Shown here in pieces: positions 45,143-53,895 of a DNA stretch of 64,000 nucleotides. How positions within the stretch are numbered: the stretch's first letter is position 1; each line of letters opens with the position of its first letter. The notes below the pieces were generated by a model. It was given only the letters and a program-made list of their open reading frames with translations. It had not been told where the DNA came from and did no database searches. The stretch covers positions 2,232,001 to 2,296,000 of the forward strand of contig NZ_CP090177.1 in assembly GCF_042214795.1 (NCBI RefSeq), in the 5' to 3' direction. The position numbers and the translations under genes are program-made. Origin of the DNA: Arcobacter iocasae (GTDB taxonomy: Bacteria > Campylobacterota > Campylobacteria > Campylobacterales > Arcobacteraceae).

Positions 45143-45250
45143 TTAAGTAAATAATATGGAATTGAGATATTTTGAATAGTCAACTTTAAAAAGTTGACTA
45201 AAATCTTGAGGAAAAAGGGAGAAGTTTTCACTTCTCATAGGCGTTGTCAT
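45143..45250 (-). pseudogene. Truncated fdhD start after unit 2
   Basis: The first 17 codons of fdhD (MTTPMRSENFSLFPQDF) are repeated at 45199-45250. The frame then runs through the repeat edge into unrelated sequence and stops at 45143, giving a chimeric frame of 35 residues. The cysteine loop and the rest of FdhD are absent, so it cannot function. It marks the downstream edge of the 7-kb repeat. Confidence 0.85.
45177..45200. terminator. Perfect palindrome at the repeat edge
   Basis: TAGTCAACTTT-AA-AAAGTTGACTA, an 11-base stem spanning the left edge of repeat copy 2 (45199). Downstream of unit 2 it could end its transcript, although no T-run follows on the minus strand. Confidence 0.5.
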
Positions 45251-45254
45251 GCCA

Positions 45255-46205
45255 TTATCCTTTTTTATTTTCTAAATCTTCTAAAATGTCAGGTGCAAGT
45301 TGTTGTAAATGCTCTCTTGGATATTTACCAGTAATTAAACCTTTAAAATTTCCTTTAACAGCAACTAAAACAGAATACACAAAATCTAATAAAAAGAACA
45401 TAATCAATACACTAGCACCGAAGTGTAGGTAAAGTAAGGCTCTTTTAAGTTGAATAAATTGAGCATTAGTATAAGCATCTGGATCAATGTACCAAATAAT
45501 ACCACCACTAAGTGCTAAACCTGCTCCCATTGCTACAAATGCTATAAAAATTACCCTTTTCATAGGCTTAAATTTACCCGGAAGAATAATCTTTTTAATA
45601 ATACTATTTTTTATCAAAAGTTTTGCATCTTTAAAAGCTATTATTGTCATCATAAACCATAAAGGTATCCAAACTAAACCAGTAACCTCATGAGTACCTC
45701 TTAATATATAAGGAATAAAACCACCACCACTTCTTAAACTCCAAGTGATGTTGAATCCAGTAATAACAAGAGTTATAATAATAACAACATTTAACCAAAT
45801 TATGGCTCTATGAAATAAAGAGAATACTTGAACTTGGTCATTAGGATTTGTAATAACTGCACTTTTTCTTCCATAAAAAGCATACATGAAACAGAAAATT
45901 GCAATTTCACCACAAAAAACCCACCAAATGTAAAGTTGTCTTTCATTACTTGCTCTTATAATTTCAGGAGCAATAGATTCATAACTAGGTCCAAATGCTG
46001 CATCAACCATAGCTTTATGAGTAGAAGAGGGAGGAGTTAAAACTCCATCCACATTTCCACCTGTGATAACATGAATTGAATATCTAATCAAGTAATCCCA
46101 ATCCATAATCATGAGATACTTAACAAATATAAATCCAACAATTGATAGCCCAAGAAGTGTAAGAATATAAGCTTTGTTTCTACTATAAAATGAGCTATTT
46201 TCCAT
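45255..46205 (-). CDS. fdhC: Formate dehydrogenase cytochrome b subunit (unit 2)
   Basis: A 316-residue membrane cytochrome b identical in sequence to the fdhC at 38048-38998, with the same six helices and candidate heme histidines. It is the last complete gene of unit 2; the fdhD that follows in unit 1 is truncated here, so unit 2 must rely on FdhD made from unit 1. Confidence 0.9.
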   Translation of the reverse strand: MENSSFYSRNKAYILTLLGLSIVGFIFVKYLMIMDWDYLIRYSIHVITGGNVDGVLTPPSSTHKAMVDAAFGPSYESIAPEIIRASNERQLYIWWVFCGEIAIFCFMYAFYGRKSAVITNPNDQVQVFSLFHRAIIWLNVVIIITLVITGFNITWSLRSGGGFIPYILRGTHEVTGLVWIPLWFMMTIIAFKDAKLLIKNSIIKKIILPGKFKPMKRVIFIAFVAMGAGLALSGGIIWYIDPDAYTNAQFIQLKRALLYLHFGASVLIMFFLLDFVYSVLVAVKGNFKGLITGKYPREHLQQLAPDILEDLENKKG

Positions 46206-46214
46206 TATCTATCC

Positions 46215-46811
46215 TTACCAACCATATGATTCAGTAGCGATACCTTTACCTTTGAAAGTAGCTCTATAAGTTTTGATTAAAGCAACTTCATCAGCATCAC
46301 CAACAAGTAAAGCTTTAGTAGAACACATTGCTGCACACATAGGAACTTTACCTTCACTAATTCTATTTTGACCATATTTTTCAAACTCTTCATGAGAGTT
46401 AGTCTCTTCAGGACCACCAGCACACATAGTACATTTGTCCATTTTACCTTTTGTACCAAATGCACCATCTTTTGGAAATTGAGGAGCACCAAATGGACAA
46501 GCGAATAAACAATAACCACAACCAATACAAATATCTTTGTTGTGTAAAACAATACCGTCTGTTCTAATATAAAAACAATCAGTAGGACAAACTTGTTGAC
46601 AAGGTGCATCAGCACAATGCATACAAGCCATAGAAATAGAGATTTCTTTTCCTACAATACCTTCATTAACAGTAACTACTTTTCTTCTATTAACTCCAAC
46701 TGGAACTTCGTGTGCCTCTTTACAAGCAACAACACATCCATTACAGTCGATACAAAGATTTTCATCACAGTAAAATTTCATTCTTGAAAAATCTACATTA
46801 TTATTACTCAT
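46215..46811 (-). CDS. fdhB: Formate dehydrogenase iron-sulfur subunit (unit 2)
   Basis: A 198-residue four-cluster ferredoxin subunit identical to the unit 1 protein. The start is the ATG at 46811 with AGGAG upstream. It lies between fdhA (10-base gap) and fdhC (9-base gap). Confidence 0.94.
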   Translation of the reverse strand: MSNNNVDFSRMKFYCDENLCIDCNGCVVACKEAHEVPVGVNRRKVVTVNEGIVGKEISISMACMHCADAPCQQVCPTDCFYIRTDGIVLHNKDICIGCGYCLFACPFGAPQFPKDGAFGTKGKMDKCTMCAGGPEETNSHEEFEKYGQNRISEGKVPMCAAMCSTKALLVGDADEVALIKTYRATFKGKGIATESYGW

Positions 46812-46821
46812 TTTGTATCTC

Positions 46822-49623
46822 CTATGCTCTTTCAATTCTTACAAGAGAACATTTAGTCTCAGGACAAGAAGTTTGTTGGTCAAAACCGTAACTTGTAACT
46901 TGGTTAGAACTTTCACCACTTCCATAAGGAGCAGTTTTATCAGGATATCTACCTAAAAGACTTTCACCTTGCCAAACACCTGAGAAGTTTTGTGGTAAGA
47001 ATACTGATTTTTCATCAACTCTATAAGAGTATTTACATTTGATTCTTATTTTCCCTTCACCAGTTCCATAAACCCACATCATCTCACCATCTTTAATACC
47101 TAAAGTTGCTGCAAGATTTGGGTGTAACTCCCCATACATTTCACCTGATAACTCAGATAAATATTTAGACGCTCTTGTTTCTGTTCCAGACCCCATGTGT
47201 TCAACAATTCTTCCTGAAACAATATTTATTGGATAATCTTTTACCCAAACTTGTGCATTTTGTTCAGTTTCATATCTTACATTTGTTCTAAAGTGATTTA
47301 ATCTATCTTTAACAGCTGGATATCTTTTCACTAAATCAGGTCTAAATGAGTGTAAAGGTTCTCTGTGTTTTGGAATATGATCAATAAAGTTCCAAACAAT
47401 AGCTCTAGCTCTTGCATTTCCATAAGGAGCAAGTCCAGCAGCAAGTGCATATTTATTTAAAATTCCACTATCATCAGTTTTCCAGTTTTTACCTTCAACC
47501 GCTTTTTTCTCAGCATCTGTTAATGTAATTCCTGCTAATTCTTCAATGTTTTTAGCTGTAATTTCAGCATATCCACCATTGATTCTACTGCCTTTAGGAG
47601 CTGAGCCTTCAGCTGATAATAAATTAACACCATCTCTTTCTAAACCAAATCTATTTCTAAATCCCATACCACCTTGAGCAACAGGAATATTAATATTATA
47701 TAAAACTGGGCTTCCTGGATGAGTTTCAGTCCAACAAGGCCAAGGTAAACCATAATATTCTTTCTCAACTGGACCTCTTCCTTTTAAAGAAGTAGACTCA
47801 AATAAGTGCCAATTTTCAGTATGTTTTTTAATTCTAGCTGCAGTTCGTCCTTGCATACCAATAGTTTTTAAACTTCTTGCAATTTCATCTGTAGCATCTT
47901 CAGGCCATTTAAATTTATCACCTTTACCCATACCTGCAATATATTGATCATAAAATCCTAATCTTTTTGCAAAGTCAAATAAGATGTCTTGATCTTCTCT
48001 TGCTTCATATAGAGGTTCAATTACTTTAGTTCTCCATTGTGCACTTCTTGCAGTATTTACAACTGTTCCATCTGTTTCAACTTGTGTAGAAGCAGGTAAT
48101 AGAAATAAATTATCATTTCTTGTTGTAATAACAGCGGCATCATTTACAAATGGATCTATAAATACAACCATTTCTAATTTATCTAATGCTTCTTTTACTT
48201 TATGTGTTTGAGTAATAGTAGAAATACCATTACCAATACAAACTAAAGCTTTAATTGGAGTATCAGCATTATTTTTTTCATTTTCTTTATCTAAAACACC
48301 ATGAATCCAAAGCCCAAGACTAAACCCTTTAGCTTCCATCATCTCTTTAGTTTTAAATCTTCCTTTTAGCCATTCATAATCAACATTCCATTGTTTCGCA
48401 AAATATTTCCAAGAACCTTCACTTAATCCATAATATCCTGGAAGTGTATCAGCCAAACATCCTAAGTCTGTTGAACCTTGAACATTATCATGACCTCTTA
48501 AAATGTTACATCCACCACCTGGTTTACCTAAGTTACCAAGAGATAATTGCATAATTGATCCCAATCTTGTATTTGAAGAACCGATTGTATGTTGTGTCCA
48601 ACCTTGATTCCAAATCAAACATCCAGGATCAGCTGTTGCAAATGCAGTTGCAGCTTGAATAAGAAGTTCTTTAGAACAGCCAGTTATATCTTCAACATGT
48701 TCAGGAGTATACTCTTCACACTCTTTGAAAATATCGTCCATTCCATAAACTCTATCAGCAATAAATGATTTATCATACCATTTATTCTCACGAATTAATC
48801 TAATAATTCCATACAAAAATGCGATATCTGTACCTGTTCTAATTCGACAGTAAAGATCACTTTTTGCAGCAGTTTTTGTAAATCTAGGATCTACAACAAT
48901 GATTTTTGCCCCATTTAGCTGTTTAGCTTTTAATATATGCTGCATAGCAATAGGATGGTTAGAAGCAGGATTTGCTCCAAAAATAATAATAGCTTTCGAG
49001 TTTTGCATATCACCTATATGATTTGTCATAGCTCCGTATCCCCACGTATTTGCCACACCGGCAACTGTTGGACTATGTCAAATTCTAGCTTGGTGATCTA
49101 TATTATTTGTTCCAAACATAGCTGCAAATTTTCTAATATAGAAAGCTTGCTCATTACTTACTTTTGCTGATCCTATAAATTGAACTGAATCTGGTCCGAA
49201 TTTATCTCTAAGTGCCATTAGTTTATCACTAACTTTACTCATAGCATCATCCCAAGAAAGTCTATTCCAAGTACCATTTACTTTTTCGATTGGATATTGC
49301 AGTCTATTAGTTGTTCTTGCTTTATCAATCATATCAGCACCCTTACAGCAGTGACCTCCGTGACTTATTGGATGGTCTTGTGCAACCTCTTGTCTAACCC
49401 ACACCCCATTTTGTACTTCAGCAATAACACCACATCCAACTGAACAATGCGAACAGATAGTTTTAATAAGTTTTGAACCAGGATAAGGATTTTTGATTTC
49501 CTCTTCACTAGCAGCTCTTAATACTTTATCCGTACTTGCAAAGGCAGATGTCGCTGTTACAGCTGTAGCAAGAGAAGCCATTTTTAGAAAACTTCTTCTT
49601 CCAAAGCTCTTAAGCATTTGCAT
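46822..49623 (-). CDS. fdhA: Selenocysteine-containing formate dehydrogenase catalytic subunit (unit 2)
   Basis: A 933-residue Tat-exported catalytic subunit identical to unit 1. The in-frame UGA is at 49078-49080 (codon 182), again in ARI-U-HSPTVAG. Without selenocysteine insertion translation would stop at 181 residues. Identity of the two genes implies identical enzymes, so any difference in use must come from the different promoters. Confidence 0.94.
49050..49080 (-). promoter_or_regulatory. UGA selenocysteine codon with SECIS-like hairpin (unit 2)
   Basis: Same as unit 1: UGA at 49078-49080, 13 bases, then TTGCC-GGTGT-GGCAA at 49050-49064. Confidence 0.85.
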
Positions 49624-49638
49624 TTTTATCTCCTTTTG

Positions 49639-49863
49639 TTATTTTGCAGCTTTATAAAATTCATTCCATGCAGCTGTCTTTTTGTAAAGAATCTCTTTTT
49701 TCTTCGCACGACCAGTAACTACACCGTTTCCAGCATTATTTACTTCACCACGATCTCTACTTTCAGAAGTCGCAGCAGTAGCAACAACTGAACCTGCAAG
49801 AACTGTTGCCGCAATTCCAGCTCGTTTGATGAAATCACGTCTTTGGTTTAATTCATCCGCCAT
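49639..49863 (-). CDS. Small Tat-signal protein of the formate dehydrogenase region (unit 2)
   Basis: A 74-residue protein identical to that at 42432-42656, with twin arginines at residues 8-9 and the EILYKKTAAW C-terminal motif of the TIGR02811 family. It lies 15 bases before fdhA of unit 2. Confidence 0.88.
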   Translation of the reverse strand: MADELNQRRDFIKRAGIAATVLAGSVVATAATSESRDRGEVNNAGNGVVTGRAKKKEILYKKTAAWNEFYKAAK

Positions 49864-49895
49864 GATAACTCCTTTTTTAAATTTGGGTAAAAAGC

Positions 49896-49927
49896 CCCCT
49901 TAAAAATTCCACAAAATTTTTAAGGGG
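49896..49927 (-). terminator. Strong hairpin between torD-like and Tat-protein genes (unit 2)
   Basis: The same 13-base stem (CCCCTTAAAAATT / AATTTTTAAGGGG) as in unit 1, followed by GCTTTTTA on the minus strand. Confidence 0.65.
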
Positions 49928-49942
49928 ACTTTCTATCCTTTT

Positions 49943-50554
49943 TTATTTATTTGGTTTTGCTATATCCAAATAAGTTCTCTCAAAATTACAAACATTTCCT
50001 AAAATTAGTCCCACAGGACTATATATAGGATCATCTGAAGCAATCAATTTATAAAAAAGTTCATCACAATATGGATTGATAACATCTTTAAATAACTCTT
50101 TTTGTAAATCTTCTTTTATCTCATTTGCTATTTGTTGTTCTATTAAATATGTACTTAAAGTAAAAATAAAACCATAATGATCCTCAGGTGCAGAAAATGA
50201 TTTTTCATCTTTTCTAATTTTTGTTTTAGCTAAGATATCCCTTACTTTTAATTGCATATAACCACCTTCTCTCTCTTCGTGATACCAAGAAGCACTCAAA
50301 GATACGAAAGTACCAAATGGCACAATAAAAAGTTCTTGAAATCGTCTATAAATTTTTTCATTTCCATTCTCTTTTAAATACTCTAAAATCTCAAGTGCTG
50401 CTTTTCTAACATCTTCATCAAATGAATTATTTGATAGTGTTTCAAGATTTTCAACTATTTGCTCTGTTTTATTTTTAGAGTATTCTTCTACAAATAATAA
50501 AGATAATAAGTTATATAAAAAAAGTCTTGCTTTATCAATTTCTAAATTATGCAT
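49943..50554 (-). CDS. TorD/DmsD-family chaperone (unit 2)
   Basis: A 203-residue helical chaperone identical to the unit 1 protein and overlapping the Fe-S gene by 8 bases. It probably serves FdhA maturation before Tat export. Confidence 0.88.
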   Translation of the reverse strand: MHNLEIDKARLFLYNLLSLLFVEEYSKNKTEQIVENLETLSNNSFDEDVRKAALEILEYLKENGNEKIYRRFQELFIVPFGTFVSLSASWYHEEREGGYMQLKVRDILAKTKIRKDEKSFSAPEDHYGFIFTLSTYLIEQQIANEIKEDLQKELFKDVINPYCDELFYKLIASDDPIYSPVGLILGNVCNFERTYLDIAKPNK

Positions 50555-52220
50555 CTAATAATCCTTGTTTTATCATAAGTTTTGCTTTACAATCTTCACA
50601 ACAATATAATGTTCTTTGTTTTACGGGATTTGAAGCAAATAAGGGACTCATGATAGCTGCGATTTTGTTAATAGCTTTTGTTGTAGCAAACTCTTTACCA
50701 CATTCAACACAGGCAAATAGTTCATCTTGTGCTAAGATTTCTTCTGTAAACCAAGTTTTATTTAAGTGAATTACATCTGATTCAATACTAATACAATCAG
50801 CTTCTGGACAAGTAACTAAACAGTATCCACATGATGTACATAAACTTGAATTTATTCTAAGTGTATTATCTCTGGCATCGGCTACTAATGCATCGACGTT
50901 ACAGGCTCCCACGCATGATAAACATAAAGTACAGTTCTCTTCTTTTACTTGAATTTTTCCATAATGAACAAATTCTCCTGTGCTAACTGTTCCTAAATCC
51001 TCATCTCCTACTATATGTTTTAATCTAATTGCAAAGATTTCTCTTTTTTTAGAACTTGTATGATTAAATGTAAATCTTGAGTTTTCTATTAAGTCTACTT
51101 CTTTTAAAGCCTCACTTAATTCTTCTTCATTAGCTGCAACTATTACTGCATCTTTTGAGTATTTTTTTTGATAAATTTGATTGATGATATCAATAGCATT
51201 TCTTGTTCCTTTTGATAAAAAGTCACTATAAAAAACAACTTGTGAACCTGATTCTTGTGCTATTGTAATAAACATTGATTCATCTAAAAATTTTTCACCA
51301 TCAATTGCAAATGGTAAAACATTCTCTTTTAAATCTATAGATAAGTTTTCCATATTCATTTTACTTGGAATAATTAATGGAATTTTTCCGCTATAAAATT
51401 TTGAAACTTCATAAATAGAAGTTCTTGACATTGGTGTATATTCAAGTGAACCTGATGGACAAATACTAATACATCCACCACAACCAAGACAATCAACCAT
51501 AGAAAAAGATAGAGTTTTTGTTTTATCATCTTTTGTTATTGCAACTGTTGGACAAACATCTTCACATCTTGAACAAATCTCTTCTCTTCTTTCATGATAT
51601 TGACAAATAGAAGAATCATAAGTTATGAATTTTCTGTACTCATAGTTTTCAATATTATCTTTTAATTGTTTGATTACTTCATCTAAACTTGAAAGATTTG
51701 GATCAAAGGTTCCACTTTGTTTTAAACCTTCTTCTTTTGCATCAAACCAAACAATTTGAGAAACATTTAAAGTAACATCTTTACCTTCATCATCAACTAT
51801 AACACTTAAGTTTCCTATATGTCCAGAAATAGATTTTAAAAGATCTGTTGTGATATAAAATAAATTGAAATCTTCATCTAAGGTCTTTTCTACAAAAATT
51901 TTATACTCTTCTTCATTATTCGCTATTAATAAAACTTCATTATTTAATTCTTGATTATAAGAAATATCTTGTGATAAATCATACTTAGTAGCTGCTATTT
52001 CATAAAGTGTTGATACATTTTCGATTTTGTTTGATAAAGAATCTTTAGAGTTTTTGATATAAAAATCTACTTCTTTAGCGGTTAGTTCACTTTTGATAAG
52101 TGGACTGTTAGATATTAAAAAGTCTGATTTTGCGCCATCTTCTATATTTGATGTTACAAAAATTTCCTCACTAATAGGAAAATCCAATCCGTTGGGATTA
52201 TAATAAATAAATTCTTGCAT
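50547..52220 (-). CDS. Multi-cluster 4Fe-4S ferredoxin protein (unit 2)
   Basis: Identical over 557 residues to the unit 1 protein. In this copy the reading frame stays open upstream to 52253 because the flanking DNA differs, but the homologous ATG at 52220 with AAAGG 9 bases upstream is the sensible start. The extra 11 codons would run back through the operator and lack a ribosome site. Confidence 0.85.
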   Translation of the reverse strand: MQEFIYYNPNGLDFPISEEIFVTSNIEDGAKSDFLISNSPLIKSELTAKEVDFYIKNSKDSLSNKIENVSTLYEIAATKYDLSQDISYNQELNNEVLLIANNEEEYKIFVEKTLDEDFNLFYITTDLLKSISGHIGNLSVIVDDEGKDVTLNVSQIVWFDAKEEGLKQSGTFDPNLSSLDEVIKQLKDNIENYEYRKFITYDSSICQYHERREEICSRCEDVCPTVAITKDDKTKTLSFSMVDCLGCGGCISICPSGSLEYTPMSRTSIYEVSKFYSGKIPLIIPSKMNMENLSIDLKENVLPFAIDGEKFLDESMFITIAQESGSQVVFYSDFLSKGTRNAIDIINQIYQKKYSKDAVIVAANEEELSEALKEVDLIENSRFTFNHTSSKKREIFAIRLKHIVGDEDLGTVSTGEFVHYGKIQVKEENCTLCLSCVGACNVDALVADARDNTLRINSSLCTSCGYCLVTCPEADCISIESDVIHLNKTWFTEEILAQDELFACVECGKEFATTKAINKIAAIMSPLFASNPVKQRTLYCCEDCKAKLMIKQGLLDA

Positions 52221-52233
52221 AAAATATGCCTTT

Positions 52234-52251
52234 GGTAAAATAAATTTTACC
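52234..52251. promoter_or_regulatory. Conserved promoter/operator of fdh unit 2
   Basis: GGTAAAATAAATTTTACC, an 8-base-arm palindrome in the same position as in unit 1: next to a -10-like TAGAAT (minus strand) and 13 bases before the Fe-S gene ATG, with AAAGG between. The sequence differs from unit 1 but symmetry and spacing are kept. Confidence 0.65.
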
Positions 52252-52352
52252 AAATTCTACAAGCACATTTTTAAGTACAACTTAAATAGTTAATTAATTT
52301 TTACTATTAGTTTAATTGTGTTACAAATAGTTAAGTTCTTTACTTAATTATT

Positions 52353-52381
52353 AAGTAATCTTCTAAAAAAGAAGATTACTT
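52353..52381. terminator. Hairpin after fdhC of unit 3
   Basis: Perfect 12-base stem AAGTAATCTTCT / AGAAGATTACTT with a 5-base loop, overlapping the stop of fdhC of unit 3. It separates unit 3 from the promoter of unit 2. The U-tract is weak (TTAATAATT). Confidence 0.6.
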
Positions 52382-53279
52382 ATATTTTTTTCTCTTTTTT
52401 TAATTCTTTATAGAAAGTACTATGAAGAATTTCAACTTCTTCTTCTTCTTTAAATCCAGTTATAATAGAATGTATTGCACCTTTTATTGCAAAAACAGAC
52501 ATATAAACATGGGTAAAGAATAGTGCAGAAACTGCCATTCCAAATACATTATGTACAATTGCACTTAATCTTAGGAAATCAATTTGTGATAATCCCATAG
52601 AGGCTGCTATTCCAAGTTTAAAATCTTGAAAGTACATCACTGCACCAGTAATGATCATAATAATTCCACCTAAAGTACATATCCAAAACCACATTTTTTG
52701 TCCTGCATTAAATCTTCCTGCTGGAATGGGGTCTTTTCTTTTATTTAAATATCCACCAAGTATCATCATCCATTTTATATCATCAGATGTTGGTAACATA
52801 TCTTTAAACCACATTATTAACATAGGTAGTACTGCTACTGCAAAAAATGGTGTTGAAATTGCATGTAACTCTTTTGCTATTCTTACAAATTCTCCTCCTC
52901 CAAAAGTTGAACCAAATATCATGATAAATCCTGTTGGGATTAATACAATAAATGAAAATCCTGCTATCCAATGGATTAGTCTATGAAACATAGTAAATAC
53001 ATATATTTTTTTTCTATCATGGGCAAAAATCATTGGTCCAATAATATAATAGTGGATTGAAAATACGGCTGGGACTCCTAATAAAATCGCTAAAAATACT
53101 ATTGAAAAATATTTATCTTGTAATACTGTAAATAGTTTTCCTAAGTGTAGAGTTCCTTCTTTGTTATAAGCCAAGATATTAGCTACTAAATCTTTTCCAA
53201 AAATAGCACTTTCGGTATTTGCAGCAAATGCAATACCTGATAGTGCTATGATTAAGAATATTATATTTCTTATTTTCAT
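52380..53279 (-). CDS. fdhC: Formate dehydrogenase cytochrome b subunit (unit 3)
   Basis: A 299-residue membrane cytochrome b. It starts MKIRNIIFLIIALSGIAFAA, which looks like a signal or first helix. Further helices lie at about 62-82, 106-128, 146-165, 207-227 and 245-265, with candidate heme ligands in MFHRLIHWIAG, KELHAIS, IVHNVFGMAVS and FFTHVYMS. I start it at 53279, 13 bases after the fdhB stop; a longer frame to 53390 runs inside fdhB. It differs clearly from the 316-residue FdhC of units 1 and 2 and belongs to the more usual FdnI-like group. Confidence 0.9.
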   Translation of the reverse strand: MKIRNIIFLIIALSGIAFAANTESAIFGKDLVANILAYNKEGTLHLGKLFTVLQDKYFSIVFLAILLGVPAVFSIHYYIIGPMIFAHDRKKIYVFTMFHRLIHWIAGFSFIVLIPTGFIMIFGSTFGGGEFVRIAKELHAISTPFFAVAVLPMLIMWFKDMLPTSDDIKWMMILGGYLNKRKDPIPAGRFNAGQKMWFWICTLGGIIMIITGAVMYFQDFKLGIAASMGLSQIDFLRLSAIVHNVFGMAVSALFFTHVYMSVFAIKGAIHSIITGFKEEEEVEILHSTFYKELKKEKKI

Positions 53280-53292
53280 ATTAATTCTTTCT

Positions 53293-53892
53293 CTACAATT
53301 TAGAAGAAGACCAAGATTTAGAATCGAGGTTATGATTATGTCCTCTTGACAAAACTCTTTTTCTAAAGATTTCTGTAACTTTTTCCGCATCTCCTACTAA
53401 AAGTGCATTTGTAGAACATACAGCTGCACACATAGGAACTTTACCTTCAGCAATTCTATTTTGACCATAAAGTTCTCGCTCTTCTTCTGAGTTAGTTTCT
53501 TCTGGACCACCTGCACACATAGTACATTTATCCATCTCACCTTTTGTACCAAAGGCTCCATCTCTTGGAAATTGAGGTGCTCCAAAAGGGCAGGCATATA
53601 AACAATACCCACACCCGATACATTTATGTTTATCATGAAGTACTATTCCATCTTCTCTTATATAAAAACAATCAACTGGACACACCTTTTCACAAGGTGC
53701 ATCTGTACAATGCATACAAGCAATAGATAAAGAGTATTCTAATCCTTCTATTCCTTCATCAATTGTAATAACTTTTCTTCTACTAATACCAGTTGGTAAT
53801 TCATGAGCTTCAGAGCAACCTACAGTACAAGCAAAACATTCGATACATCTATCTTCATCACAATAGAATTTCATTCTAGCCATTTCACTCAT
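53293..53892 (-). CDS. fdhB: Formate dehydrogenase iron-sulfur subunit (unit 3)
   Basis: A 199-residue homologue of FdhB with four cysteine groups: CIECFACTVGCSEAH, CMHCTDAPCEKVCPVDCF, CIGCGYCLYACPFGAP and CTMCAGGP plus CAAVCS. Much of the middle matches units 1/2 and the C-terminus is divergent. The start at 53892 has GGAGGA 8 bases upstream, inside the fdhA end; an ATG three codons later is also possible. Confidence 0.93.
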   Translation of the reverse strand: MSEMARMKFYCDEDRCIECFACTVGCSEAHELPTGISRRKVITIDEGIEGLEYSLSIACMHCTDAPCEKVCPVDCFYIREDGIVLHDKHKCIGCGYCLYACPFGAPQFPRDGAFGTKGEMDKCTMCAGGPEETNSEEERELYGQNRIAEGKVPMCAAVCSTNALLVGDAEKVTEIFRKRVLSRGHNHNLDSKSWSSSKL

Positions 53893-53895
53893 CTC

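Larger units (their letters stand above)
45014..45254. other. Gap between fdh units 1 and 2
   Basis: 241 bases. It contains the promoter and palindromic operator of unit 1 (about 45028-45056), an AT-rich stretch, the palindrome at the repeat edge (45177-45200), and the broken fdhD start (45143-45250). No intact gene is present. Confidence 0.7.
45199..52223 (-). repeat. 7.0-kb direct repeat, copy 2 (fdh unit 2)
   Basis: Second copy of 37992-45016, same orientation. A 182-base spacer (45017-45198) separates the copies. The upstream flank (52224 on) is only partly similar to that of copy 1, so this is not a simple tandem duplication of the whole unit with its promoter. Confidence 0.9.

Noticed and set aside
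37992..52223. Composite transposon or integron carrying the fdh units
   Set aside because: No transposase, integrase, terminal inverted repeats or target-site duplications were found at the edges.
50547..52253. Longer start (52253) for the Fe-S protein of unit 2
   Set aside because: The extra 11 codons cross the palindromic operator, lack a ribosome site and do not exist in unit 1; the ATG at 52220 is used in both.
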